Assembly: GCF_016097555.1 (NCBI RefSeq)
Contig: NC_054704.1
Span: 1,467,672 to 1,531,671, forward strand
DNA from: Gigantopelta aegis
Taxonomy: Eukaryota > Mollusca > Gastropoda > Neomphalida > Peltospiridae
DNA length: 64,000 bases
Direction of reading: 5' to 3'
Every line of letters starts with the position of its first letter. The first letter of the stretch is position 1. Below the pieces are notes generated by a model, which did not search any database, had not been told where the DNA came from, and worked only from the letters and a program-made list of their open reading frames with translations. Shown one piece after another: positions 47,318-56,439 of this stretch. Both the position numbers and the translations under genes were made by a program.

Positions 47318-50300
47318 TTATTAATTTTTAAAAATATTTTTTTATTTCATTTCTATTACTTAATTAATAAATGTTATTTTATTTTATTGACTTTATTTTA
47401 TTAACTTTATTTTATATCATTTTATTTTATATTAACTTTAATTTATTTTTACTTTTAAGTTATTTTATTAATTTTTAGTTTTATGGGGGTTTTTTTGTAT
47501 TTATTATAGAACGAGAGATCACTTCACCGATCCTTTTCTACATACAAGACTGTTCCGAGTTTTATTTCCCTCCAGTAAGGGCAGATAACAATAACTGCGC
47601 ATTTTTAAAGAAAACTCAAACAGTCAAACTTTTTTCCTTTAATTCAAAGTGAAGATTGTTTCAAAGTAAGTATTTCTTGGTCTCCATAAGCTCGAAATAG
47701 ATCACAATACATGATTAGGGTGGGAAAACGTGATTGTAGTTGTTATTTTTACCTCAATTTCATTCGGAGCAACATTGCTTGAAACAGCCATATTTAGCTA
47801 ATGACGTAATGCCTTAACCAGATTAATGTTGACTTGTGTTTGCACTTTGACATGCAGTCAACATTAATCTTGATGAACTAGGGTGTCATTCTGTTGGACC
47901 CCTTTTCTTTTTATGCATTGTCTTTATGTAGATGGACTTGCTGAACTGCCATAAAGGTTGTTACAAGCTAGTTGCTGTGGTCAATTCTTACCTTGGTCGT
48001 TTCATATCATAGTGATTTCTTAGCATATGATATAAAGTTATTTTGTACCATAATATCAACTATAATCAAGTGTGATACATCTGTCGTGTAATTTATTAGC
48101 TGTAACAAAATTGACAAAAAAACATTTTCTACTACATGGAGTGAGTTAGTAAAAGTTGGGGTGAAATACCTGGTTTATTAAGTTTTACGGTAAAAATTGA
48201 GTCAATTGGATGTTGCTTCTGATTGGTCTATAATTTCTGACTTTGTCATCAATAGTTTGTCGGTTCAAAAGTGAGGTCTTGATTCAAACGTGTTTTGCTG
48301 ACATACCTATATGGAACGTTTGCTGATCGTTGGTGATTCATTGGCAGTAAAATTATTACCGAATGAATTATTTATGCGTTGGGGTGGGGGGGGGGGGGGG
48401 GGGGGGGGGGGTGGCATTTGTCTCTTTATTCTGAAATGTCAAAACTGAGGGATTTTGATGTCTGCAATTTACCTGTTGACCTGCTGTGTTTCACTGTGGG
48501 CTAATGATGTTTCTAGTTGTGAAATGTGATCAGTTAGTATCTTTTTATTTTACTTATAGTCACATCAATATTGTTTTAAAATATGAAATTAAAAAAAATT
48601 ATGCTGTTTGCTATTTAATCTTTTCATTCTGATTGTTTGCAGGAGGAAGCTGAACTTGTTGTAAGTGACATTTTAATAATTTTTTATTTTACTGTTGAAT
48701 ATTGCCCATTAAATAACATTTTGTCAATATACTTAAGTATCAAAAGGCTAATCTTGTCAATACATAAAGTTAGTACTTACAATTAATAATAACAATAATG
48801 AGTTAAAATAACATATATATATATATTGTATATGTTTAGTCACTGACTTTTGTTTTGTCTAGCCTAAATAAAAACTACGTTGACTGAACTTGCTGAATTG
48901 AAATAAGCAGTGTTCTTGCTGCTCCATTTAAGTGGGGTGGCCCGCCTCGCTATTGAATTTTGATGCCCCCGCCTCCTATTTTCTGCACCACTCTTATTTT
49001 TCAACATCCTACTATATTTTACAGCACCCAGCTCCGCTATTTAAAAATGCACATTTTTTCACACATTGAAAAAAACCTGATCCGTCTGCACACTGGTCAT
49101 CAAAGTAAAGTAAAGTTTGTTTTATTTAACGACGCCACTAGAGCACATTGATTTTTAATCTTATCATCGGCTATTGGACGTCAAACATATGGTCATTCTG
49201 ACACTGTTTTTAGAGGAAACCCGCTGTCGCCACATAGGCTACTCTTCTTTACGACAGGCAGCAAGGGATCTTTTATTTGCGCTTCCCACAGGCAGGATAG
49301 CACAAACCATGGCCTTTGTTGAACCAGTTATGGATCACTGGTCGGTGCAAGTGGTTTACACCTACCCATTGAGCCTTGCTCACTCAGGGTTTGGAGTCGG
49401 TATCTGGATTAAAAATCCCATGCCTCGACTGGGATCCGAACCCAGTACCTACCAGCCTGTAGACCGATGGCCTGCCACGACGCCACCGAGGCCGGTCCAC
49501 TGGTCATCAAAGTAAACAAGCCACGGTTTGTACGAAAATGGCGGAAAAGTTCAGTAGTTTATGACAGTTACCGCAACATAATTTAACAGTATATTTAACA
49601 GCCTGTATTGTGTCCCATTTCAGTACCAGTATCCATTTCTATGTTTGATACACATAATGAAAGTTATATTTTATTTGAGCAATGAATTAAAAAACAAAGA
49701 ATTATCACATGAGACTTAATTGGTCATAACATGATTTTTTACTTTCAGTCATTTGTTTATTCAGCAATTCTTTATAAAATATTAGAAACTTTTAGTTTTT
49801 TTGGGAGATATCACTGCTTATAAAAACAACAGAAATGGTAGTGTTTATCATTAAAATCATTTATCTTGAATGCCAAATATATGTACACCGCCTTTACAAA
49901 AATGAAACTACTTTTTATCAGCTGGCAATATCAATGTGATCGATTCATTCGATGAAGATGGAAATAAAAAGAACAGAAACATATTTTCCCACATTAGAGG
50001 ATCACTTAAAAAAAAATCTTTAATATTTTTCAGATATAAAATAATAATAATAAAACTGACCGGTTCAGCAAAACAAATTCCTGTGAATGTCAGACTGACA
50101 ATATCTCCGGTTCAACTAACGGTACACAAAAGTTGAATCAGCTTGTATATCTTACAAACCGTTTTGCACCAGATACTGAGGGGCAATATTAGGGGTAGGT
50201 CTTTCCATCAATTCAACTAACACACAACAGTATATGGTAAGCAAGCTCTTCTCCCTCCCGTTTTTTTTTTTTTTTCTTTTTAGCATTTCTGGGTTGTTGG

Positions 50301-53300
50301 GTTTTTTGGGGGGGGGGGGGGGTTTTGGTTTTTGGAAGGGCAGGGTGGGGGGGGGGGGAGTGGTCATATAGCCTCCCTCCTTTAATTTTCACCCAGCGAG
50401 AACACTGAATAACCATATTGTAGTTAACTTAGATTGGTCCAGGTAAGTTCTGCCAGCCGTTTGTTATTAATGCTTGCTAGCTAGACTAGGTTTTACACTA
50501 CCGGGTACATGTTAAATCAAATCAAAAGTTTAGTGAAAAATGGCTGGCTGAACTTAAGCATGCCTGGGCTCGCCTTGAACAAGTGGTTTTTAGCTTAGGT
50601 TACGGAAATTGTTTTACATCCTGCCCCACTGCACAAGTCAACCCAAAATTACATTATAACGAGAATACAATCATTTGTTCATTAATTTAATACCGATGTA
50701 TATTTAACAGTTTTGTTTCAACCTCCAAGATTTAAACTTCAGTTATGTATGTTACTGTGTTGGTGCAGAATAAACATTGGTTCAGCAGCCTCTCCTCATA
50801 CTAGTAAGTACTCTGGAAAGTGGTGAGTGTATCTACACTCTCCTTATACTCGCCCTGCAAAGTGGTGAGTCTGGGCACACTTGCCTTTCATCTTTTGACT
50901 TCACTCTGTGTTGGTGAGATGCTTATTGTCACTGAGTGGGATTCGAACCATGTACTCATAGTACAAGAATCCAGTGCTCTACCAAATGAGCTAATAGGTA
51001 AATTCCCACTTGTTTGAAATTGCTTGCTTGAAATGACTGCGAAGATCTGTCTCCAGGCGCAGCGGCACATTGTTTAGTTGTGTTTGTCTTTGTGCAGGAT
51101 CCCCAGGACACTCTGAAGGCATCATGTTCGGGTGGCTGTGAGCAGTACCGGGCTGTCCTCGAGAAGTGTAACGACCGTGTCAACAGTCGCTCCAACACAG
51201 CAGAGATGTGTGTCGAGGAACTCTTCGACTTCGTCCACTGTGTCGACAGCTGTGTACGTGCCCACTTTCTCGGTCTTACCATATTAATATTATATTAAAG
51301 TCTTTTCAGTCAGTTTTATTTCTCTTCTAATTCCCCCTTCTAAACATTTGATTTTTCGATATTTGGTCTACTGCTTTATTTAACCATGATACTTTCCACA
51401 AGTATGCCAGCTATCACACTTATATTTTAATAAACTATTTTAAAAGCAACAAAGTTTATTTTTAAGGGTCACTTGTAAAACAATTGTAAATAAATAACAA
51501 GTCATTGAGAATAGAAATATCCGGGGCAAATCAGATTATGGCTGGTATTACCATCTATAGTGCTGCCTTTGACGGTTAATACTGAATACTAAGGAAGACA
51601 AACCAATCGGTGAAAGCTTTCAAACTGATTGCTACAGGGCAATTCCGTGGTCAGGTAAATAGGTCATTTTTAAAAACTCATTTAAATGAAACAAATTTGG
51701 TATGATTTGAAAGGTTATTATCTCTGGTGTGACTGTCAAATGTTACATTAATCCTTTTTCAGTAAATGTGTTTTAGTTACAGAAAATGCAACTAATGCAT
51801 CAACTATGAATGCATCAATAATTTACAAAAAAATTCATTATTTCCAATTTTAAAGCAAAGTATTGATATTTATGCAATGCCAGTGTGATATTAGCACACA
51901 TTTTTATAACTAGAGCCAGTTATGACCATCAGTATTAATTTTTATCCATGTAATTAAATTAAAGGGGAATTGATCAAAGTGTGCAATAGGCAGCTTCCCA
52001 CCAAAAGTATTAATTATGTTTTAAAATGTAAAAATTATACATACAACTAACTGTTCATCTCCATAAAAAAAAATACCAAACCCAGTAATTGCATTTACTA
52101 CCAGAATTTTACTAATTGGACAATTTGTAGAGGATCATGACCAGCATATTAAATGTGACGTCACACTTGGGGAAAACCACCTACATGTACATTCACTGGC
52201 AGCACTTTACTATTTTGATATTCTTGAGTTAATTATACAGAGATTATGTGTGGAATCAATAAATATAAAGTTACTTATCACAAATAAATGAAAAAAATAC
52301 TAAAATGGGTCACTTGCACCTAGTCATGGTGGGCTGCCACAGCCAAAGTTACCCCCATCTTATATGCCTTTAACTTTTGAATAATGAAAATATTCTGTGG
52401 TTTTGTCATTTCATAATCATACATGTAGGTAGTGGCAATTATTTTTTGTGCCACTTGTCAGTTGTACATGTACACTTTAGTCACAAGGTAGGTGCCCTGC
52501 CTCCTCCCCTCCCCCCATTCCACCCCATGTAATCAAGGGTGTTATCGTACCTTACATTTTTAATGGGGTTCATTTTTGTAATGATCTAGTGAAGTTTATG
52601 GCTAATATTTAAGATTGCTTTAAAGAAAACACATGGCCAAGAGGGGGTTCGTCCCCATCACCCTGAAACCCCTCCTGTGATTCACCTGTTAATTGTTTTT
52701 CATTTTCTTCAAACAAAAAGAATAAATCCTAGCTGAAACTGTGTTTTTGTTTTTAATATCCTCTTGTTTGTTAAATATAAACTGGGTTTTTTTTCAAAAC
52801 TTTTAAAGATGTATTTCACACAAATACATCCGACGCATGTTTGTCTCTATTTTTAATGTGATAAAAACGCAATGTTATTACATCTAAAATACACATAAAC
52901 ATCTACCTTATAGGAATAGGACACAATATTTCCAATATGCCATCACATATCACAGAAATTTAGACAACCATGTGTGGGTGAAACATTACAGTTTGTATGC
53001 ATACCTCCAACACCATGCATAATTTTCACTGTACACACCTAAATTGACATAAGGATGGAATAAAGTTTATATATGACAATGATGCCCTAGTTGGTTCTTA
53101 CAATGTATAACAATAAAATGTTGTGATATTTTCTGTACATTTATGTAATGCTTGGCTGAAGTGTGTGAAATGTATGTCAAACACCACAGAATTGCCCTAC
53201 AGGGTTATCAACATGCACAGTGACATTAGATTGTAAAGGTATCATCATCTGAAATACTAAGAATAAATGTATTATTTTAATTCTATACACGGTGAACGTC

Positions 53301-53671
53301 TGTTTAACTGGCAGTGAATAACTACTAGTACATGTCCACAAGTATAAATCAAAATACAAATTATATAGCCAACATTAATTTTTTTTTACAAAAGATACGA
53401 TATGCTAGATTTTTAATGGAAATTATTATCCATGTACCAGTAACTGTTTTTTCTTTAAAAAGGAAAGAAAAAAGATGATATTTTGAAGTTAGAAATTTGT
53501 ATGAACCGTCTGTTAAAACATGACATTTTGCCTGGTGGGTGGGGTGTATAAACTAAGTTCTAATTTATCTTGCATTTAAAAACAGTTTTGAATAAGCAAT
53601 TTGTTAACTTTATTATTATTATTTTTTTTTTTTTTCAGGTTTCTAAGGAATTATTCAAACATCTGAAATAA
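36132..53671 (+). CDS. UQCRH: Cytochrome b-c1 complex subunit 6 (hinge protein), four exons
   Basis: UQCRH is the acidic hinge protein of mitochondrial complex III; it sits near cytochrome c1 in the intermembrane space and aids cytochrome c binding. Joining 36132-36179, 48643-48660, 51098-51253 and 53639-53671 gives 84 residues (human about 91), all introns phase 0 with GT-AG ends. Visible signature: an acidic segment ending EEAELVDP (compare vertebrate EEELVDP), then Cys residues spaced as in the CHCH-like hairpin (ASC, EKC, EMC, DSC), NSRSNTAEMCVEELFDF, and the C-terminal SKELFKHLK. The acidic stretch is shorter than in mammals. An additional Cys replaces a non-Cys residue before DSC. The first intron is 12.5 kb and full of transposons. 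Confidence 0.95.
36362..37232. mobile_element. hAT-like element, 871 bp, 5-bp target duplication
   Basis: The left end is CAGGCCTGCGCAAAT and the right end ATTTGAGCAGGCCTG in inverse, with CACAG directly flanking on both sides (36357-36361, 37233-37237). gcataacc motifs are reiterated near both ends (36384-36450, 37164-37190) and may be subterminal transposase-binding repeats. No transposase is present; a 66-codon acidic open frame inside is not recognised. The related sequence at 47.5-48 kb lacks the insertion. Confidence 0.75.
37233..37860 (+). repeat. Repeat C, plus-strand copy
   Basis: This sequence is the reverse complement, at reduced identity, of about 47530-47990. Shared blocks are ttcagcaagtc, aacagaatgacaccc, gattaacattgactgca and gagcttatggagacaagaa (and their complements). 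The element type is unknown. Confidence 0.8.
37861..40128. other. UQCRH intron 1 stretch without recognised elements
   Basis: AT-rich sequence. One GC-rich patch at 38985-39060 (gatgggcgccgctatcttgg, then repeated gatcgg/aaatttccg) stands out and contains a YY1-like core. An open frame at 39366-39644 is not recognised. Confidence 0.45.
40143..40531 (-). mobile_element. SINE S3, full length, 14-bp target duplication
   Basis: On the minus strand it starts accggccacggtggcgtcgt, has B-box-like gggttcggatcccag, the conserved body and the tail gtcgttaaataaaacaaact. The direct repeat AGAACTGGCTGTAA flanks it at 40129-40142 and 40532-40545, which proves insertion by target-primed copying. Confidence 0.95.
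40551..40740. repeat. About 47-bp tandem repeat, 4 copies
   Basis: Units of cagtcagttggctggattgg followed by aacctttatttgatgt and a variable A run. It directly follows the SINE's right target duplication. Confidence 0.9.
40826..41140. repeat. 45-bp tandem repeat, about 6-7 copies
   Basis: Units of gatgggttcccatgatctca, gggcacggaacctaaaaaca, gcttcc. The units are nearly identical, so the amplification is recent. Confidence 0.95.
41499..42348. mobile_element. hAT-like CAGGGG element, interrupted by a SINE
   Basis: It starts CAGGGGTCGAATTTTA at 41499 and ends AAATTCAACCCCTG at 42348. Without the SINE it is about 470 bp. Its two ends match the two ends of the larger element at 29080-31537 (ttccaatattccatcatgaa, cactattccttggggatagtgg), so it is an internally deleted relative. 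Flanks are tatat and tgtat in a TA-rich site, one mismatch from a 5-bp duplication. The empty site is seen at 29626. Confidence 0.8.
41517..41880 (+). mobile_element. SINE (S3 head, S2 tail) nested in the CAGGGG element
   Basis: The head accggcgtcgtggtaggcc is followed by gggttcggatcccagtcgag, the shared body and the tail gtacgtcgttaaataaaaca then tttctttctt. A perfect 12-bp duplication TCGAATTTTACG flanks it (41505-41516, 41881-41892). It joins an S3-type head to an S2-type tail. Confidence 0.95.
44125..46583. mobile_element. 2.46-kb TIR element, 4-bp duplication TTTA
   Basis: The ends are GGGCAATTCCACG and CGTGGAATTGCCC, flanked by TTTA at 44121-44124 and 46584-46587. The other arm of the palindrome shows the uninterrupted site (catttagcaacaaaa on its complement), which confirms a precise insertion. 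taattccgttacc is reiterated inside near both ends (44655-44690, 46167-46205, 46378, 46557). No transposase frame is seen. A 4-bp duplication fits Chapaev-type elements, an inferred assignment. Confidence 0.88.
46677..46714. repeat. Poly(G) tract
   Basis: A run of about 38 G broken only at its end. A complementary poly(C) run at 47009-47040 lies opposite it in the palindrome. The exact length is unreliable in sequencing. Confidence 0.95.
47218..47286. repeat. Nested 33-bp-arm palindrome
   Basis: aaacgtgttagttttatttc..tatatata reads as a perfect inverted repeat around 47252. It lies inside the right arm of the larger palindrome; the left arm has only a single copy of this segment, so the nested palindrome arose later. 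Confidence 0.9.
47530..47990 (-). repeat. Repeat C, minus-strand copy
   Basis: The inverse of 37240-37800. It contains a perfect 15-bp stem agattaatgttgact ... agtcaacattaatct (47819-47870), which the plus copy retains in mutated form. Confidence 0.8.
48000..48642. other. UQCRH intron 1 remainder
   Basis: No recognised element apart from a poly(G) run of about 25 bp near 48385-48410. It leads into the acceptor of the microexon. Confidence 0.5.
48643..48660 (+). CDS. UQCRH: UQCRH exon 2, 18-nt microexon
   Basis: The acceptor tgtttgcag| ends at 48642. The exon is EEAELV, and the donor |gtaagt starts at 48661. It restores the conserved LV-DP junction of the family when joined to exon 3, and both flanking splice signals are strong, so the small size is believable. 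Confidence 0.85.
49110..49497 (-). mobile_element. SINE S3, full length, 19-bp perfect target duplication
   Basis: Minus-strand copy with head gaccggcctcggtggcgtcg read on minus, and a complete body and tail. CACTGGTCATCAAAGTAAA flanks it at 49091-49109 and 49498-49516 without mismatch, so it is a young insertion in UQCRH intron 2. Confidence 0.97.
49517..51097. other. UQCRH intron 2 remainder
   Basis: AT-rich sequence with T and G homopolymers at 50263-50360. The segment 50930-51000 (gggattcgaaccatgtactc, agctaatagg) reads on the minus strand like a decayed tRNA or SINE head, but no body follows. No gene is seen. Confidence 0.45.
51098..51253 (+). CDS. UQCRH: UQCRH exon 3, cysteine hairpin
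   Basis: Fifty-two residues from DPQDTLKASC to FVHCVDSC, which covers nearly all of the conserved domain. The acceptor is tttgtgcag|gat and the donor tgt|gtacgt. Confidence 0.95.
51637..53197. mobile_element. 1.56-kb TIR element, 4-bp duplication TACA
   Basis: The ends are GGGCAATTCCGTGG and, in inverse, CCACAGAATTGCCC, flanked by TACA at 51633-51636 and 53198-53201. The termini are those of the 44125-46583 element, so both belong to one family, although the interiors differ. No transposase was found. It lies in UQCRH intron 3. Confidence 0.85.
53639..53671 (+). CDS. UQCRH: UQCRH exon 4, C-terminus and stop
   Basis: VSKELFKHLK and a TAA stop at 53669-53671, after a long T-rich tract and cag acceptor. 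It matches the vertebrate C-terminal VAHKLFNNLK. An AATAAA overlaps the stop codon itself (53667-53672). Confidence 0.93.
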   Translation, partial: VSKELFKHLK

Positions 53672-53897
53672 AGAAGATTTTTAGTTTTTTTACTAATTAT
53701 TTAGGAACGTGTATAGTTAACATGATTGTGAAACTAATAGGCATTTCAGAAAGGAAACATTTTAAGTTTGACAGATACTTTTTTTTTTAACAAGTTGGAC
53801 TACCAATTGTAAAGTGTTTTATTCATTGTCAACCAGTGTTGATCTGGTCAGGGTGTATGTGCTGTACTTTCAAAAAGCAGCATCTGAACAACATAGT

Positions 53898-53903
53898 AAT
53901 AAA
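53898..53903 (+). terminator. UQCRH: Likely UQCRH poly(A) signal
   Basis: AATAAA 227 bp after the stop codon, followed about 30 bp later by a GT-rich stretch (agaagtgttgag). It is more plausible than the AATAAA overlapping the stop codon. The 3' UTR would be about 250 bp. Confidence 0.55.
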
Positions 53904-53944
53904 ACAATTGTGTCACAGAGAAGTGTTGAGTTTTGAATTATTTA

Positions 53945-54800
53945 ACCATACTAACAAGCATTCTAAGAGAACAATCTGATTAAAATTAGTGCTACTGGGT
54001 CTACCAGTAGATCTAACAGCATTGCGTGGACTCCCATGTCCAGGTGACATTTCATCTATAAATAACAATTTTAATATCGACCAATTACACTTCGCCTTTT
54101 ATAGCGTTATTCGGGAGTATACAAATTCTAAAAATATCGGGCGAGACTATTTATGCAATAGGCAAACTTGTTGGTCTATTTCAACATTAAAAAAACAGGG
54201 AAGAAAGTGCAGTAATAAACTGGATTGTATACTAGTATAAACAGATTTTATGGCTATACCATCACGGTTTTTTGTTTGTCTTGAAACGAATTTTATATTA
54301 AACAATGTATTGCAATACTGCAATTAGTTTCCGGCATAGACCTACTTCATAATTCACCCGAATCATTTCGTATACCTTCGGCATAATCCCGAATGTTTTC
54401 AAATCACTGGCATGGTTTTGCAAGTAAGGTTTTGATTGGTCGAATGAAAGGTCCGCTGGACATGAGCTCCAACGGGGTGCTGTTAGATCCACATGTAATA
54501 GTGGAGCTAATTTTAATTAGATTGTCTAAGAGAACTGCTGAAGTAATACATGTAATGTAAGTCCCTTTCCCTGGCCCAATAGGTTTTTATATCTCCTAAT
54601 TTCAAGGGCCAAACTATGTGGAAAATAAGTAAATCGCCATAAAAGTCAAACTGGATCTGTAACAGTATATGATAAAATTATATACAAAATGTCAGCTCAA
54701 TATCTTGGGGCATTGTATAAAAAACACAAATATCCGTAAAACTATGTGGGACAGACGAGACGAAACCAGTGAAAGTCCCCTCCGGTTTGACCGGTAGGGG
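53945..54800 (+). repeat. Interspersed repeat R, second copy, split by a MITE
   Basis: The left part is accatactaacaagcattct at 53945. After the MITE the repeat resumes with ctgctgaagtaatacatgta and continues through ttcaagggcca, aagtcaaactggatctgtaa and ctatgtgggacagacgagac. The uninterrupted order is seen at 25937-26000. Confidence 0.85.
53972..54524. mobile_element. Mutator-like MITE, 553 bp, 10-bp target duplication
   Basis: TIRs of roughly 100 bp: the left caatctgattaaaattag..gatctaacagca..catgtcca pairs with the inverse of the right end. TCTAAGAGAA flanks it exactly (53962-53971, 54525-54534). Long TIRs with 9-11 bp duplications are characteristic of Mutator-like elements (assignment inferred). 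Confidence 0.85.
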
Positions 54801-55316
54801 ACTAAAAACATGTAATGTAGACCGGTCATATAATGGATTGTTTTGAGTACTGATTTAGGGAACACGTTATTCAGTGTTACATCGCGATTCACAACGCAGC
54901 TTTCAGAGAATGATCACTACACAATTTTAAAACGTTCCTAATGCTAATCAATTTTCAATTGTCAAAAATTTTGCTAAACAATTTTTTGGAAACAAAATGT
55001 CCTTTGTAATTGAGTATAGACTGACATACTTTTCATATAGGGAAAATAACCGCATGTCACAACAGTAAGTAACATAATCTTGAGTACCTGATATTCATCA
55101 TATGCTACCAACAAATGGATCCAGGCGCGTGTGCAGGGTTGGGTTTCAAACAAATGTTCTTTTTTTCCCCCAAATTTTCTGGGGCAGCTATAAACATTGG
55201 TAACCAGTGTAGAAACCCACCACCACCACTGCTAAAATTCCTACATGTATGCCTAATTATCTATATTTCTGTGACAATCGGTTTAGAGGGGACGTTCGCC
55301 TGATGTGCGTTCGGTC
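54801..55316. other. Intergenic, nothing recognised
   Basis: AT-rich sequence downstream of UQCRH without open frames or repeats that I could identify. Confidence 0.5.
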
Positions 55317-55560
55317 AGGGATATATCCCCAGCGGGCCCGTTGAGATATTTCTTGTTCTAACCAGTGCACCACGATTGGTATTGCAAAGGTTGTGGTATG
55401 TGCTATCAATCCTGCCTGTGGGATTATGCATTTGAAAGGTCCCTTGCTACTAATGGAAAAAAAATGTAGCGGGTTTTCTCTCTAAGACTATATGTCAAAA
55501 TAATAGCCGATGATTAATAACTAATGTGTTCTAGTGGTGTCGTTAAACAAAACAAAGTTT
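55317..55560 (+). mobile_element. SINE, family S1
   Basis: The body runs from gatatatccccagcgggccc through ggtatgtgctatc and gtcccttgctactaatgg to the complete S1 tail ctagtggtgtcgttaaacaa. The tRNA head is decayed. Confidence 0.88.
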
Positions 55561-55630
55561 TAACAATCGGTTTAGATTAATGCGTGGCTCTTAGATCGGA
55601 CGAAGACTGATCTGGTGTTTGTTGTAGTCC

Positions 55631-55770
55631 GGTTTGGCAGCATGATAGGGAGGATTGTGATCTGATAAAATTATGCAGTTTGGCAGCATGATAGGGAGGA
55701 TTGTCATCTGATAAAATGATGCAGTTTGGCAGCATGATAGGGAGGATTGTCATCTGATAAAATGATGCAG
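55631..55770. repeat. 46-bp tandem repeat, 3 copies
   Basis: Units of gtttggcagcatgataggga then ggattgtcatctgataaaatg. The first unit has gtgatctg in place of gtcatctg. Confidence 0.93.
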
Positions 55771-55799
55771 TCTGATATTCTAATTATCTCCAGGGGGCG

Positions 55800-56100
55800 G
55801 GACGTAGCCCAGTGGTAAAACGCTTACTTGATGCGCGGTCGGTCTGGCCCGTTGGGCTATTTCTCGTTCTAGCCAGTGCACCACGACTAGTATATCAAAG
55901 GCCGTGGTATGTACAACCCTATCTGTGGGATGGTGCATATAAAAGATCCCTTGCTGCTAATCGAAAAGAGTAGCCCATGAAGTGGCAACAGCGGGTTTCC
56001 TCTCTCAATATATGTGTGGTCCTTAACCATATGCCCTATGTCTGACGCCATATAACCGTAAATAACGTGTTGAATAAAACATTTCTTTCTTTCTTTCTTT
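55800..56100 (+). mobile_element. SINE, family S2
   Basis: The head gacgtagcccagtggtaaaa and the B-box region are followed by the full body and the tail gtaaataacgtgttgaataa then (tttc)n. It has lost a few bases in the tail relative to the copy at 3.9 kb. Confidence 0.9.
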
Positions 56101-56439
56101 TTTCTAACTATCTCCAATAATTTATTCATTGAATAACTGGTGGGGGAGGGGTGATAGTGGTGGTGGGAGGAGCAGATGGTAATTCACTTTTCCACTGGAG
56201 ATGAGTGCCATTTCTGGGCACTTCGTGTCCTCCAAACCAACACGACCCACTAGATAAGCAGGGATAGTAATTGGAGCGTACTTGGTAGTGAACACTCATA
56301 ACAAGCACATGCTTGCCAAACAGTCGAAAGTTCACTCACGATATTAAACTTTAAATATTAATTTCATTATCAGTATTCATAATTACACTTATGGAGAGGC
56401 ACCCACTTTAGATTGCTTCACAATGTGCCTTTGAACAAA

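Larger units (their letters stand above)
43775..47512. repeat. Long palindrome, arms ~630 bp, left arm interrupted
   Basis: The right arm is 46885-47512. The left arm is 46584-46872 plus, beyond an inserted element, 43775-44124. The centre is the 12-nt loop at 46873-46884. Paired blocks: aagtcagacagaaataattc with its complement; the poly(G) at 46677-46714 opposite the poly(C) at 47009-47040; ttactttgatttt opposite the tattttg region; cttcagtattccattta opposite ctaaatgaaacactgaag; and the AT-rich distal arms. It may be a foldback element; no target duplication was resolved. Confidence 0.85.
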
